Counted from the stretch's first letter, positions 36,501 through 47,405 are shown. The stretch: 64,000 nucleotides of DNA from Cheiracanthium punctorium (GCA_038373885.1 JAWZYV010016012.1:1-64000), one strand, 5' to 3'. The notes: a model not told the origin generated them from the letters alone. Numbers and translations are program-made.

Positions 36501-39500
36501 ATATTCGGATTTCCAAAAAGAACTTAAAAATGATCATATGAGTTCATATTAAAAACAAATCTTGCTAAAACTTTTAATAATTCACTTAGTGGTTAAATAA
36601 TTGAAGCAGATAAATAAAACCATTAATTAATGTGAAGTTATTATGCATTTTAAGGGAAGAATTTACAGACGTATTTAATGAACAATATCTAAATACATAT
36701 GTACTTACATAATACTGTACAGTTTATACATTATCCCAATTTAATGCAGTTTAAGTAATCTAAAAAAATATTTTCATATGTGAAAGAATTATAATTAAAG
36801 AAAATTTAATAAAACTTGCAAGCTTTGAAGTTGAATAAATTTCATGTGTTTACTTTTGTAAGCACAAAATCGAGGCATGAACCAAAAACAAAGACACATA
36901 TAGTAAGAGCAAGCAGGAAGCTGTTTTGGGTCTAATATGGAAAGCTTTTATCTGGCTCATAGCAACAATTAGGCGACAAAATAGAGGTTGAGAAAAATTG
37001 ATTAAATATTTGCACCAGTCGGCACTGGAAATGGATTCTCTTACTAATATATCCCTTTAACTACTTCCCCTCCCCGTGTTTGTGTTCTGTCAAACCTAAA
37101 TGAGGGGCATCTACCTGTAGGGGGGGGCTTAGGCGGAGGACTTTTTAAAGGAGTCTAACGCATATTCACTTAACATCTGGAGAAAATCGCCCAAAACTCT
37201 AGACCACTAGATCTACAGCCATGCGAGGAGAAAGAATTCCGAGCCTGCACACTAAGACGCTTCCCAGTGCTCAGCTTTTTATAAATTGGCCATTCGTCGG
37301 CATGATTGAATAGAAAACAAAGAATAGAACTATTGTAAATTCACACTTCAATGTATCTACTACTTTTTCTTTTTAAAGCTTTCCAATGGGATCAAATTTC
37401 ATCATGCTGTTATTCATTTTAAAGAAAACCACTCTCTCGTTACAAAAACTACCCAGAATACAGATGTAGGTTTAAATGACATTAAATTATGTAAAGTATC
37501 GGTATCGGTTAAGTATCGGTATCGGCCGATACCATAACTTAAAAGTATCGGTATCGGCTATTTCTGAAAATGAATTTATAGGTAAAGTATCGGTATCGGT
37601 CATCGGCGAAAATGAGGTATCGGTCGATCCCTAATCATTAGTATTACCCGTGTCTGCTGTAAAACTTCGCATATCATTAAATTATTAAGCACAGATGCCC
37701 CTCGTGTAGGCTTGTCATAACAAATTGTAAAGCATTCATAAAAAATGGCTATGAACATAAAGTCAACGACACTGATTGGAAGTATTTGCCTTTAAAATAC
37801 AGTGCTAAACATTAAAAGTGCGACTCCTCAGCTCAAATCCTTTATCAAAATTTCGGTTCTGTTTTATTATCTATAATTTATATTAAAAATATATTTAATA
37901 ATCATTTGTGTAAAAATTTAAAATGAAGCATCGAAGCGAATATTTACTTTTAAGGATATTTTTTGAAAAAATAACTCAAGTGATATTGTTCTTACAAATA
38001 GATTTGAATAAATGCAGGGTACTTATTCAATTTTTTGTTTGTCCTCGCGTAGCTTTGCCTTAACAGAAAAAATCTGCCTAGGGGGTACCTTGTAAGGAAG
38101 ATTATTTAAGGGATCCTAATGCGTGTTCACGTTACATCTGGAGAAAACCGCCCAAAACTCCAGACCGTTAGATATACAGCCGCATGGTAGGCAAGAACAC
38201 AGGACTTTCACACTTCAGACATCTACCATGTTCAGTGTCGTATTCACTCTGACACGTTGGGGCCTGAATACGCATTCAGAAGATGTAACGAGCACTCGTA
38301 GAAACGGAAAACTCTCATACACGTAATGAAATTTCTAGAAAATATTTTTAAACACAAAATTGCAAGTCAAAATTTTCCAGATGTAGGAACATGTAAAAAT
38401 CGTTTTCCTAAGGATCCATAATTTTCATGCATTAATTACTTCACAAGAGTGCACAGAAAAGCTTATGAAGATAAATTCTAAAATGTTTGGCTCCTGTGAT
38501 AGTTAATTTGATAGCTCCTCTGATAATTATGTTGATAGTTAATTTTTATTAATAAATGACCTATTATGGGGGTAATTTCTTCGATCTGACAGTTAGGGCT
38601 CCAGTTCAAAATTTCAGTAAATGTAAACACTCTTAGGTTTAATCATATTAATTTTATCCTCACTTCTCTTGAAGCGTTTTTCAAAATTCGTTCATTGTAT
38701 AAACAGAAATACACTTCCTTTTTCCAATGAATTTTTAAAATACACCGAAGAAGTGTCAAGTGACTTTACATGTATTAAGTGGTATAAACTTTGCTCCTGT
38801 TTCAGATTCTCCATTTACCTAATAAGCAGTAGGTGATTTAGATAAGCAAATGAATTTAGGCTTTGTACTCGATGCTCAACTTTATAAATGTCATTCCTGC
38901 ATAAGACTGGAATTTTAGCTTTAGTTCTATTTTTCAGCCGCTATTTAATTTTCATATGATTTTCGACCTTTTGTCGTTCAACGATATGATTTGGTAAAAG
39001 CAGATAACTTTAAGTATATTTTAAATTTCAAATTTTTATTTAATCATGTTTCTAATATTGCTAAAATATTTCCTATTTTCGATTACTGACTTACTTCTGA
39101 AATCAGAGGTTTCATTTTCTTAATCACCTTCGTTTGAGTAGTCTTGATTAGGTATTGTGGCTATTTTTGCATTCTGTGAGACATTTCTCTATCTGTCAAA
39201 TTTAGCATATTATAATATAGTTTTCTTTTCAATCTAAGAACCATGATTTCTTGGATCATTTTATAAATTGCTGATACGAATGTCTCATCGGGAAGCACAG
39301 TAATTTAATCTTTTCACCATTTATCCATTTTAAAACATCTTTCAAAAAATGTGTTTCTATATTCCACTCAAAATAAAATAGCAGCAGACTGTTATTATGA
39401 ACTTTTCAAATTTCAGCTCAATTTACAAACGAGTAAAATAAAGTAAATGCGTTTCCATAAAGTAAGAGATATACTTTGTACTAATATTTATATAGTATCA

Positions 39501-41934
39501 CGGTTTGAAGAGACAGTCTGAATTTTTTGAGTATCCGACGCAATTAGTTTATTTTGTGTTCAACGGCTGAATCATTCGATAAAATACAGATTGTTTTTTA
39601 ACAGGCACGCACAATGTATAATTAAGTTTATAGTTCTTTTAATAAAAAGCACAATTACGTTTAACATAACATTCAGGAAAGATTAGTACTCACAAAATTC
39701 AACTAGAAAAATGAACTGAAAGGTCGTCCGTTTGGGAAAATATTATTGGTAATATATTCCATATTTAAGATATTTCATAACTTTTAATGGACAGAACTTA
39801 TGAAAAAGACAACAGGGAAAATTTTGACAGGGCATTCTCAGTGTTTTAGGGTTTTAGCGTGGTTGAAATTTTTTACAAGCGACCACAATTTTTAATCCTT
39901 TCTTGAAAGAATGGACTATTTTTCTATTGCAGTACTCTGCTTTTTAATTATCTTGGAGAAATTCGTTAATTTTAATTCACCTTCCTGTGCGTGAACAAGA
40001 ATCTGGAACCCTTGAAACTTTTTTCATCGTTGTCAACAGATGCCTTGCCAGTGACCTACTTAATATTTCACCAAACTGGGATAACTAGTGTCTCTGGCAA
40101 GGCACTAAGTAATATTTCTTCAGTCAAGAACATTTCATTCTCCAGCCAGGGATATAATTGTAGTCTTTCACCCATTCTCCACCACCCCCTGGCCGACTGC
40201 ACCCAATTAAACGCTTAAATGATTGTGTAAAAAGCATTTCTGTTTAATATAATGAGCTAATATATAATTTTATTGTTTTTCAGAGTTGTTATATCATCGA
40301 ACACCATCCCAAATCTTATACCTGATTACGAAAAGAAGGTTCAAGAAAAAATTAGACAGCAGCTGAGAGGGAGGCTCATTTCTCTCAAAGTTGATGGGAC
40401 GAGTCGTAACAACCGTCATTTTTTGGGAGTTAATGTGCAAATTATCGAAGAAGCGAAGGTCATGATCATGACATTAGGGGTCGTAGAATCATTCTCAAAA
40501 CACACTGCAGAAAATATTAGATCAGAGTTAGAAATCCTTCTACAAAAATACGATATTCCATTGAGCAATATCGTGACGTTTACCACTGACAATGGAGCGA
40601 ATATGTTAAAAACCGCTCAATTGTTGCGTGACAATTTTGAAGACTCACTAGAAAACGAAGATGATAATTTGCCCGAATGTCAGCTGATAATGGAGAAGAA
40701 TATTCTCCAAAGCGTAAGATGTGCAGCTCATACTATCCAACTTGCTGTTGAAGATGCCATCAAATACACTCTCTCTTTAAAAGACCTATTCGACAGTGCT
40801 CGAAAACTGGCAAAGTATTTAAGAACACCTAGTATGGCACGACAGTTAAAGAGAGAGAAGTACTCATTACCTACTCTGGATGTACCAACTCGATGGGGTT
40901 CCACATATGACATGCTGTCATCTATCAAAAAGAATAAAGGGTTCATTAACGATATATTCACAGAAAATGAAGTGAAGCAACATAACTTAAGTACTGATCA
41001 GTGGGAGCAATTGGACGATGCGTTAGCTGCGCTGGAGCCTGAAAGGTTAGCAACAATTAAACTGCAGGAGGAAAATCTGCTTCTTAGCGACTTTTATGTT
41101 CTATGGACAAAATGTAAACTTCGCCTGCAGCGAATGACATCTCCTAATTTACTTGCCAAAAATTTATTAGAAAATATGGAAAAGAGAGAAAGAGGAGAAT
41201 CATACAAAAGTGGAGGCGAGCGAATTACACCTTTGTTTTCATATCCCGGGTTTAGTGCAGCTCTCTTTTTAGATCCTAGATATTTCGCGTTTTTAAAAGA
41301 CACCGAAGTTGAAGAAGCTGCACAGTACTTGGTACACATCTGGTTTAGACTTGAAAACTAAAGGAAAGTTCAGAAAACATCACCCGAACAGAATGCGAGG
41401 TTGAGAACAGCGATAATCAATCTGATAGCGAGGCTGAAAGTGAAGAGGATTTTGAACTGAGTGCTCTGTTAAAAAAACAAAACAAGCTCAGGTATAAAAA
41501 AAAAGGCCGAAGCTCCGAAAAAAAACATCAGGCCAATCCTTGATTCTTACTTTCTGTCATGTAGGCCTTTGAAGAAGAAAACAGATGTTCTTCAATACTG
41601 GGAACGCCAGCGCACTATCCAGCCAGAGCTATACGAGTTAGCCAAGGTAGTGCTTGCCATTCCATCAACGCAGGTTTCTGTAGAACGTCTGTTCTCTTCT
41701 TTGAGGTACGTACTAAATCCCTTGCGGTTTAGATTGAGTTCCGCAAATGTTGATGCAGTTATGCTGTTGCACAGTAATAAAGATATATTGAAAAAAATTG
41801 CTACTGACGAATTTATTTCGCACGTACCAGTTCCTTCCTTAACGCCTGGTGAAACTACAAATGATGGAGAAAGTTCCAGTTTGTTAAATGTGCCACTCTC
41901 AGTCACCAGTTCTAGTTCATTTGAAGGGTCTTGA
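24397..41934 (+). CDS. hAT transposase with BED zinc finger, three exons (giant element's own)
   Basis: DNA-binding, DDE-type cut-and-paste transposase. Exons are 24397-24513, 31984-32252 and 40284-41934; junction phases 0 and 2 fit exactly and give 2,037 nt, about 678 residues, a normal hAT length. The BED-type finger spans the first junction: CLVPSC (residues 29-34) and H-I-Q-N-H-H (49-54). The catalytic core has LKVDGTSRN (D166), TTDNGAN (D231), the C-A-A-H-x-I-Q-L-x-V motif (275-284) and TRWGSTYDML (W333). The dimerisation domain has VSVERLFSSLR (E596, the likely third acidic residue). Spacing resembles Hermes (D180, D248, E572). Two frame changes in A-rich runs (41354-41361 and 41496-41504) cancel each other; they flank an acidic linker that reads open only in the shifted frame. 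The copy is therefore either slightly broken or mis-assembled in homopolymers. The introns of 7.5 and 8.0 kb are swollen by later insertions. Confidence 0.8.
26763..27290. mobile_element. TA-flanked palindromic MITE, left part only
   Basis: Starts CAGGGTGTCCCAAAAAGGTG and follows the 55894 and 60954 copies (tatctattaa, cgttaattttcaaaaagtta, ccaattagcaaaatgtgccc, cgtctcagagatatcttta, gattttgaatgtaaacgttt). It is preceded by TG rather than TA and has no right terminus. A fragment with the same terminus (cagaatgttctaaaaaggtgg) stands alone at about 28063-28095. Confidence 0.7.
27291..29078. other. No gene seen (within intron 1)
   Basis: AT-rich sequence, with a G-run near 28315. Apart from the MITE-end fragment at 28063 nothing is recognised. 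Confidence 0.4.
29079..31378. repeat. Interspersed element with two internal tandem arrays
   Basis: Starts actagctgaagtacccgttc-ttcgcacggg and ends (aaac)n, agaatttcatttttatttat-aagatg, like the element at 8157. From about 29150 to 30000 a ~125-bp unit (gcgccatctagtggcgagtt, atagcaaaatggatagcgcc, tattctccgtgttc, ccgattttcatagcgac) is repeated about seven times. From 30841 to 31370 a 242-bp unit is repeated just over two times with few differences. The open frames of 81 and 144 codons come from the 242-bp repeat. Confidence 0.7.
31984..32252 (+). CDS. Transposase exon 2
   Basis: 89 codons plus two bases, from cag|GGACGG to ATAG|gtaatt. It supplies the histidine half of the BED finger (GRHSGNLLKHIQNHHKEIY), then a helical region ending DEDAFQQIVKPMINAMP, which corresponds to the hAT segment leading to the N-terminal dimer/DNA-binding region. 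Confidence 0.8.
33545..33701 (+). pseudogene. Orphan first exon of the second hAT's transposase
   Basis: ATG at 33545-33547 opens MDVVSPSVVEIMDEESLDD and continues SSILLNYFELVPNTKYAICK then DCKKQMSRG, the C-x2-C half of a BED finger. The likely donor is gagag|gtaggc at 33701/33702, phase 1. No exon with the histidine half or the catalytic core is found before 37633. It lies in the sense direction inside intron 2 of the larger gene, but its donor phase (1) does not fit exon 3 of that gene, so an in-frame chimera is not expected. Confidence 0.7.
33776..34730. mobile_element. Tigger/pogo-like inverted-repeat element
   Basis: The left end reads tagaatctccctataacgaa and the right end ttcgttatagggagattata-ctgta, inverted copies; second-level words (cgctacagggaaaatttcgt / gaaaaatttagttatagg) also mirror each other. 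Ends of the form CAGTA-AATCTCCCTATAACGA occur in Tigger/pogo-type elements with TA duplications. No transposase is present. A G/C-homopolymer block at about 34260-34435 may be a further worn insertion. Confidence 0.65.
34939..35125. mobile_element. hAT MITE, 187 bp (sister of 50135-50351)
   Basis: Ends TAGGTATGGGCAACC and (inverted) CACATATGGGCAACC; the interior has gttgtgggccaaactttagg-a. Flanking 8-mers tgttaaag (34931-34938) and tgctaaag (35126-35133) match 7/8. It is clearly the same family as 50135-50351. Confidence 0.85.
35396..35600. mobile_element. hAT MITE, 205 bp, SPIN-like termini
   Basis: Ends TAGTGGTTCCCAAAC and (inverted) CCGTGGTTCTCAAAC, with internal gggccgcgaccca and gtgggtcgcgattttg. 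Perfect duplication CTCTAGAT (35388-35395 and 35601-35608). The end and the GGGTCGCGA-type words recall the SPIN group of hAT MITEs; relationship to SPIN itself is untested. Confidence 0.88.
37090..38280 (+). repeat. Two copies of the dispersed ~170-bp repeat
   Basis: Copies at 37090-37260 (inside the second hAT) and 38045-38280 (outside it) carry atgaggggcatctacctg, cttaggcggagga-type, taacatctggagaaaa-cgcccaaaactc, agaccgttagatatacagcc. Because one copy lies within the second hAT, the family was still moving or being copied after that element inserted. Confidence 0.6.
40284..41934 (+). CDS. Transposase exon 3
   Basis: Starts at cag|AGTTGTT, where the split codon AG+A gives R129. Carries the catalytic core and hAT C-terminal dimerisation domain. 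The frame runs to a TAA at 41359-41361, continues one frame over through an acidic segment (SDSEAESEEDFE), and returns to the original frame at the nine-A run 41496-41504 to read RPILDSYFLSC, LQYWERQRTI and VSVERLFSSLR, ending TAG... at 41932-41934. Cancelling shifts at A-runs suggest homopolymer indels or early decay. Confidence 0.8.
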
Positions 41935-42260
41935 ATATAACCTTCGATTTCCGCAATCACTACTTCCATATGATTTCACTCTGGAGGATCAAGACAGCTT
42001 CCTTGAAAAGTTTCAATCGATACATTTTCAAGTTGAAAATTTTATAGTTTGGGTGTGTGAACAACACCTCGGCTATCCTTTATTTTGAAAGAACGTTGCT
42101 GGAATATTTTTACAGTGTAGTTATAAATAAAGGTATCACTTATTTGCTTGATAAATCATCTTTCAAGCAACTATTCTACTTTAAAAAAGAAGCAAAAAGC
42201 ATATTATATTGTAATAGATTGTAAACATTGTTGCATTCATAATAATAAATAAAAGTTCTC
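41935..42260 (+). promoter_or_regulatory. 3' untranslated region and polyadenylation signals
   Basis: AATAAA occurs at 42126-42131 and twice overlapping at 42244-42253, followed by a T-rich stretch (ctcttgcttaattttggttt). This closes a ~320-nt 3' UTR. The 66-codon open frame in this interval is probably incidental. Confidence 0.6.
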
Positions 42261-44798
42261 TTGCTTAATTTTGGTTTTTAGTACTTCATTCTCCACCAAA
42301 ACAGCTTGTACAGGGATTCTCAAAATTAAGAAAGTGGTAACAAATAATTAGGATTTCTAAATGAATGAATTTAAATTATGCAGCGAATTAAAGTTTCATA
42401 CTGTCAACTTAAAAGCATAAAGGATGACATTAAAAACATTTTATCGTATTTTCTATCTAAAAATTTCCATTTTCAATTTATTGTCATTTTCACCAAAGAA
42501 AATCCTTTTTAGTAATTAAAAATGGACAAAATAATGATATAAGTAATTTTCTTTGCTTACATTATGATTCTATTGGTTTTAAAGGTACAGTTTGTTTTTT
42601 AATGGTCTTTTTGAATGAAAATTCATAAAATTTTGGAGAAAATTTGCATAAAGGGCTTATATTCAAATTTAAAGTGCAACTTTTTTTAAATTAGCAAAAT
42701 TAACCTTTTCTTTTCTTTTTCTTTTTTTTTTTTTTTTTTTTGCATACCTTATTTTACTTTTTTTTAATTTCTACTCCCGCTTCTCTTTAATGGATGAAGA
42801 ATTAGGTTTGGTTTTTTTTAAAGATATATAAAAAGTAAATCGTTTTCTTACTACATCTTTGTTCCCAGCATTATTTTAAGCAATCTTAACAAACACCGAC
42901 ATTAACACATACTTGGTGCGGGGCGGTAACCAAGATAAAAAATCTAGGCAAGTGTTTGAATGCAGTTCGAGGGGTGACCAAATGTAAGCATTAGTAGACA
43001 CGGGGAAGGTGTCAATTTGTACATCTTTTCCTCGAGAATTTGATATGCAAAATAACATATTTTAGAAATTAGTTTTCACTAGCTTCAACGAAGTTTTTTT
43101 CAAGGCTATATTAAGAGGACGCAATTGAATTTTAGTTATTTCTGTACAATAATAATTTAGAAAGCTTAGCTAATAATTATTTTTACTTTTTGCAGTCCAT
43201 TAAATACTCTCCAGTATAAAAATATCGTTAAATTAATAAAGTGATCAAACTTTCGATAATCAAACTTATAACTTTGGTAATAATCAAACTTTGGAGTGAA
43301 AATATCCTGATAAATGTACCTTTTTTTCTTTTTAAATAAGTATAATAAAGCAAGATATATTAGACAAAGTAACATATTTATCTAATAATATCATGATTGA
43401 TCTTCCATACTGCACACTTACAATCAAACAAATGATTTTTAACTTCCATTTGTCTATCTGTATAGCAGGATTATTTCAAGTAAAACGTAAGATAAATGAA
43501 AACAATATTCCAGTAAATTTCGCAAGCCTTAAAATTTCTATTTCTATTTTAGACTTCGACTTCCTTCCCAGGGGATTCTGAGAAGAAAATGTAACATCTA
43601 ACACTATACATCCAGGCAAGAGCGGCAAAATAATTAACGTTTGGAAATCTCGCAAATGTGTTAGGAAATTCGTTCGAAACAACAAGTATTTTTAATGATA
43701 TAAAATTTGACAATTTTTAAACACACATCTATAAGTATTCGTATTTATTGTTAAATTAAAAAAAAAAGAGAATCTTTGAAAATCTTATGGGGGAGGGGGA
43801 CTGCTATTAGGGCTCAGTGGCCACACCGCAAGCCTCTGGTTACGACCCTGACTTGCTTGAACACGTCATTTTCCAACCATGCGATTCTATACAAAAAATA
43901 AAAAAAATTAAAAAATGTACGTTTTGGTAAATTGTTCTAAGCTGCACTATTCCTCAAAGTTTGCCCGTGATTGCACATTCACCTATTATACTCGTATATT
44001 AGGGGGGGGAGTGTCCGAATCAAATATCCTTAATGTCCCTATAATTTTTATACTTAAAAGTTAAAAACTTAAGAGCATTGCAAAATTATACTACATTCAT
44101 AATATCATCATACAGGTAACATTTTACTAACAACATTCACAAAGTTTTCATTAAAAGTCCGTGCGCTTAGTCCGATTACTGAGCGAAATAACCAGACTCA
44201 CTCAACTACCTGGGTCAGAACATGATGTCATTAATTTAAAAATGCGTGAAATTATCAAACTCTGCAGCACAGTTTAACCCGTCCTATTCGCAATTTGAGG
44301 GATTCTAAATAGCTCCTCGAGATTACACAATTTGATTTTTTTCAGGAGACCGAGCCATAGAGGATTTAAATATTTAGATTGGAATCAACTTGGATATTTT
44401 CTCCCACGACGAAATGAAATATTTTGCAGTGCTACGTCAATCTGACCAGAATTATGTTTAAAAATATATGGAAAGATGTTTTAATGACAACCATTATAAA
44501 AAAAAAAAATGTTTATATTTTTATGCTAATGGATAAATTGCAAAGAATCATCAAAGACTAGAAAAGCAACCATTGGTTTCAAATATCTAAGCTGTTTCTT
44601 TAAATTGAGCATTAAAGAGACAGAAACGAAGATAGATAATATTAATATGAGTAATACATAGTATAAGTAATAGGTAGTATTAGTAAATTTGTTTGGTTAA
44701 TCTGGATTGAAGAGCAATAAACCACGTTCATAAATATTTAGTGAAATTAAAAGTGTTTTATCCTTTTCCAATGGTCGTTTTACAAATAAAACACAATC
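42261..44798. other. No gene seen (giant hAT interior, right)
   Basis: AT-rich sequence with a T-run at about 42721-42741. Short open frames here have no recognisable motif and no repeat partner was noticed. Confidence 0.4.
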
Positions 44799-45155
44799 CT
44801 ACGTTGCATTAATACATCCCTCTATAGTTTCAACAGAAGGGACTACCTGAACTTTTTTTTTTTGAGATTTTGTTACGATCATATTTTCGGAAAAATCTCC
44901 TTTCCTACCGTGCGGTAAAGAAAGAGCACGCATTTTATAATCTCGACTAATGCAGGTTACACCGGTACTGATAGAATTAGATGAACTATTTAAAATGCCC
45001 TTTATGCAATGACTGTTGATAGATCCTAATGTACTGAAACTAATTTTATAGACACCAATTTTAGAAGAGTAAATAGTGTATGCACATGTAAATAACATGT
45101 TTGTATTTCGTGGCAATCGAAGCGAAATCATGGAATTCACAGCACGGACGGACAA
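44799..45155 (-). CDS. Unidentified small open frame, possible cargo or chance
   Basis: The minus-strand frame is open for 118 codons; the first ATG is at 45131 (MISLRLPRNTNMLF), giving about 109 residues to the TAG at 44799. It contains several Cys, a Ser-rich middle, and a basic stretch KSQKKKVQVV near the end. It has no repeat partner, and its length is unusual for this AT-rich DNA, which is why it is listed. No family is recognised, there is no clear promoter, and it could be a last exon, a relic or chance. Confidence 0.2.
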   Translation of the reverse strand: MSVRAVNSMISLRLPRNTNMLFTCAYTIYSSKIGVYKISFSTLGSINSHCIKGILNSSSNSISTGVTCISRDYKMRALSLPHGRKGDFSENMIVTKSQKKKVQVVPSVETIEGCINAT

Positions 45156-45469
45156 ACAGATAAATCGGAATCATAAACATTCCGATCACAAACTTCAATT
45201 GTGTGCGAAAAAGTTAGACTTTCTAAAATGTACCAATTCATCTTCATAAAAAGTATCTCAAAATTCATACGTTTAGAAAAAAAAACTGTTTAAAAAAATT
45301 AAGCAATAAATTGCCAGCTACACTTATGCAAGTTAAGTGCGAAGTGGTAATCCACCAGAAATCAACTAGTGGTATTAGATCTTGCATGCGAATTACAGAA
45401 AACGTAAATACCATTTTCTGTTTACATGTGTCAACACTTAATAAAAAAAAAAAAATAAATCTGGAGTGA

Positions 45470-46200
45470 CTCCACTTGACTTTCTGAGCACGATCTCTAA
45501 CAAGCGTGTAAATAAACCTGATTCAACTCAATCGGATGCTATGTTCAGAAATTATTCAAGTAATTCGATTGTATTAGTCGTAATATATAAGAATAGTTTT
45601 TTGTGGCCCTATAGAAAACTATAAACCGTACACACACCAAAATCTAAACTCGATCTGAGACAATGATTGCGTACCTATTTGAGCGCAATGGAAGGCACCA
45701 TTTAGACGCCAGCGCACTTTCAAGAATTCGCATGTAAAGGTCATAATGTAAAATCTCTCTTTTATAGCCATGTACTAAAGTCCTACGCACACCAAAATCT
45801 ATATACAGGTTGTGTGAAGGTGATCTATAACATACATACCCAATTTGAACTTATCCGAATGTAACATTTAGACACTAGTACATTTTGAGTGATTTGCATT
45901 CATAGGTAGTAAGATATGAGAATTACTTTTGCAATCCTGTGAACAAACTATCAGCACTACACACATCAAATTCTATGGAGGTTATGTGACCTTGACCTAT
46001 AATATACATGCACGAACTGAGCTCAATCGAATGCGCCATTTAGACATCGTTAAAACAATGAGTATGGTCGACAGCTGGAGTGTGAAGGTACTGCGTTCGG
46101 GCATACGGCGTGGATGTCGATCTAACGGTCTGGAATTCCGGGCGGTTTTCTGCAGATGTAATAGCACACTTTCAAGAATTTCCATCTATAGTCCATAATG
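45470..46200 (-). repeat. Tandem ~170-bp units, inverted relative to the left-side copies
   Basis: About four units with cacaccaaaatct, tcaactcaatcggatgc-type, gtgacctttgacctataa-type and aggtcataatgtaaaa words. Inverted partners lie at 21290-21490 and 22970-23170. A dispersed-repeat copy on the minus strand occupies 46060-46170. Together these give the giant element a second, internal level of mirror symmetry. Confidence 0.6.
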
Positions 46201-46462
46201 TAAAAGAATTCTTTTTACTGCTCTGTAACGACTTTCCATTTTTGCTGCCTCAGTTTTAAGTCAGAAGACATCACTGGGTTGACAGATTTTTGTGATGTCA
46301 TATGAGTTACATAATCCACGCGAAACAAAGTGCGCACTGTCAGTCAAAATATTTCTGTAGAGCTGACGAAAGTAGTATTTTTTTATTTTTATGTTCCTTT
46401 TAATTTCTATTTAGCCTTATTAGCTTGGCTGTAGCAAAAAACTACTGAAATGTAAGTAGGAT

Positions 46463-47405
46463 CATAGGCGTAGAGTTATATGGGCCCGTGGGGCTCGAGC
46501 CCCCCCAATAAATTGTGAATAGGGGCTGAGCCCACCCAATAATTTACCACTAAATACAGAAAATTAATTTATACTAACATAAAAAAAAGTATTTCACGCC
46601 ATTTACAAACGTTTAAAAAAACCTTTACTTGGACTTTTAAAAATTTTCTTCTTTTGATTTCAATCATGATTTAGTATTCATTGTGACGCTACGTAACACA
46701 CAATGTTACTATAAGCTGCCCTCACCAGGCTCTGGTTAATTAAAATCAGATTATGCAATGTAAAATATGAAATAAAGAAAAGTTCAGATGTGTCTAAAAT
46801 GCAGTATCTCATCGAAAATGTTTTTTTTCTTCCTTTGGATTTTTTACACCGCTTCTATTTTTAACTTATAAAATGGTAGGAAGATACTAACATGGATACT
46901 TACCTTACATAGGGGTAGAATTTTATAGACCCACAGAGCTCGAGCGCCTCCAATAATTTACACTTATATATAGTAAGTCATAGCTGCCAACGACTACGGA
47001 ATATAATTAACCATTTTTGTAAACAGTATATTTTTTAATTATTTTTTGTAAATAGCAACCAGCTCGCGCGCGCAGCACAAAAGTTTTGCTATATTTTAAG
47101 CCGAAAAATCATATAGAAAAAGTGGTTATATATATTCCATGGTAGTTGGCAGCTATTACTAAGTTATATGTACGTGAATCAGGGGCGTAGCCAGAAATTT
47201 TTCATGGGGGAGTTACGACTTCTGCAACTCACATATATGTATACGGGTGTATGATAAGGGAGTGAAGAATATACATTTTGTATGGAAAAAAATTCCTCAT
47301 GGGGGGTTATGACCCCCCTAACCCCCCTTGGCTACGCCACTGACGTGAATATATGTGGTTGTGGGGCCCGGCCCCCCCAATAATTTTGAAAACTTTACGC
47401 TTATG
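46463..47405. mobile_element. Compound hAT-like MITE, 943 bp, perfect duplication
   Basis: Ends CATAGGCGTAGAGTT and (inverted) CATAAGCGTAAAGTT, with perfect duplication AGTAGGAT (46455-46462 and 47406-47413). Inside, the left-end-type block (tagagttatatgggcccgtg, gctcgagccccccc) recurs near 46910-46970, as if two copies had fused, and a smaller MITE lies at 47180-47342. No coding capacity. Confidence 0.85.
47180..47342. mobile_element. hAT MITE, 163 bp, nested
   Basis: Ends CAGGGGCGTAGCCA and (inverted) CAGTGGCGTAGCCA, perfect duplication ACGTGAAT (47172-47179 and 47343-47350). G/C-homopolymer-rich core. Nested inside 46463-47405. Confidence 0.9.

Larger units (their letters stand above)
33236..37633 (+). 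mobile_element. Second hAT element, 4.4 kb, inserted in intron 2
   Basis: Ends TAGGGATAGACCGATA and (inverted) TAGGGATCGACCGATA, with perfect duplication ATCATTAG (33228-33235 and 37634-37641). Both subterminal regions are packed with GTATCGG/CCGATAC words (33250-33400 and 37498-37620), the expected clustered motif of a hAT end. It retains one transposase exon (33545-33701); the rest of its gene is gone. It has been invaded by a Tigger/pogo-like MITE, two hAT MITEs and a dispersed-repeat copy at 37090-37260. Confidence 0.9.
32253..40283. other. Intron 2 of the transposase gene (8.03 kb)
   Basis: Bounded by gtaatt and ttgtttttcag. More than half is the second hAT (33236-37633). The pieces 32253-33227 and 38290-40283 contain no recognisable exon or bounded element; 38045-38280 is a dispersed-repeat copy. 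G/C homopolymer blocks near 32775 hint at worn MITE cores. Confidence 0.6.

Noticed and set aside
33545..41934. In-frame chimera of the second hAT's BED exon with exon 3 of the giant hAT gene.
   Set aside because: The donor at 33701 leaves one base, while exon 3 needs two.
41888..42088. A 66-codon frame after the transposase stop.
   Set aside because: It overlaps the end of exon 3 in another frame and lies in the probable 3' UTR; no motif is recognisable.
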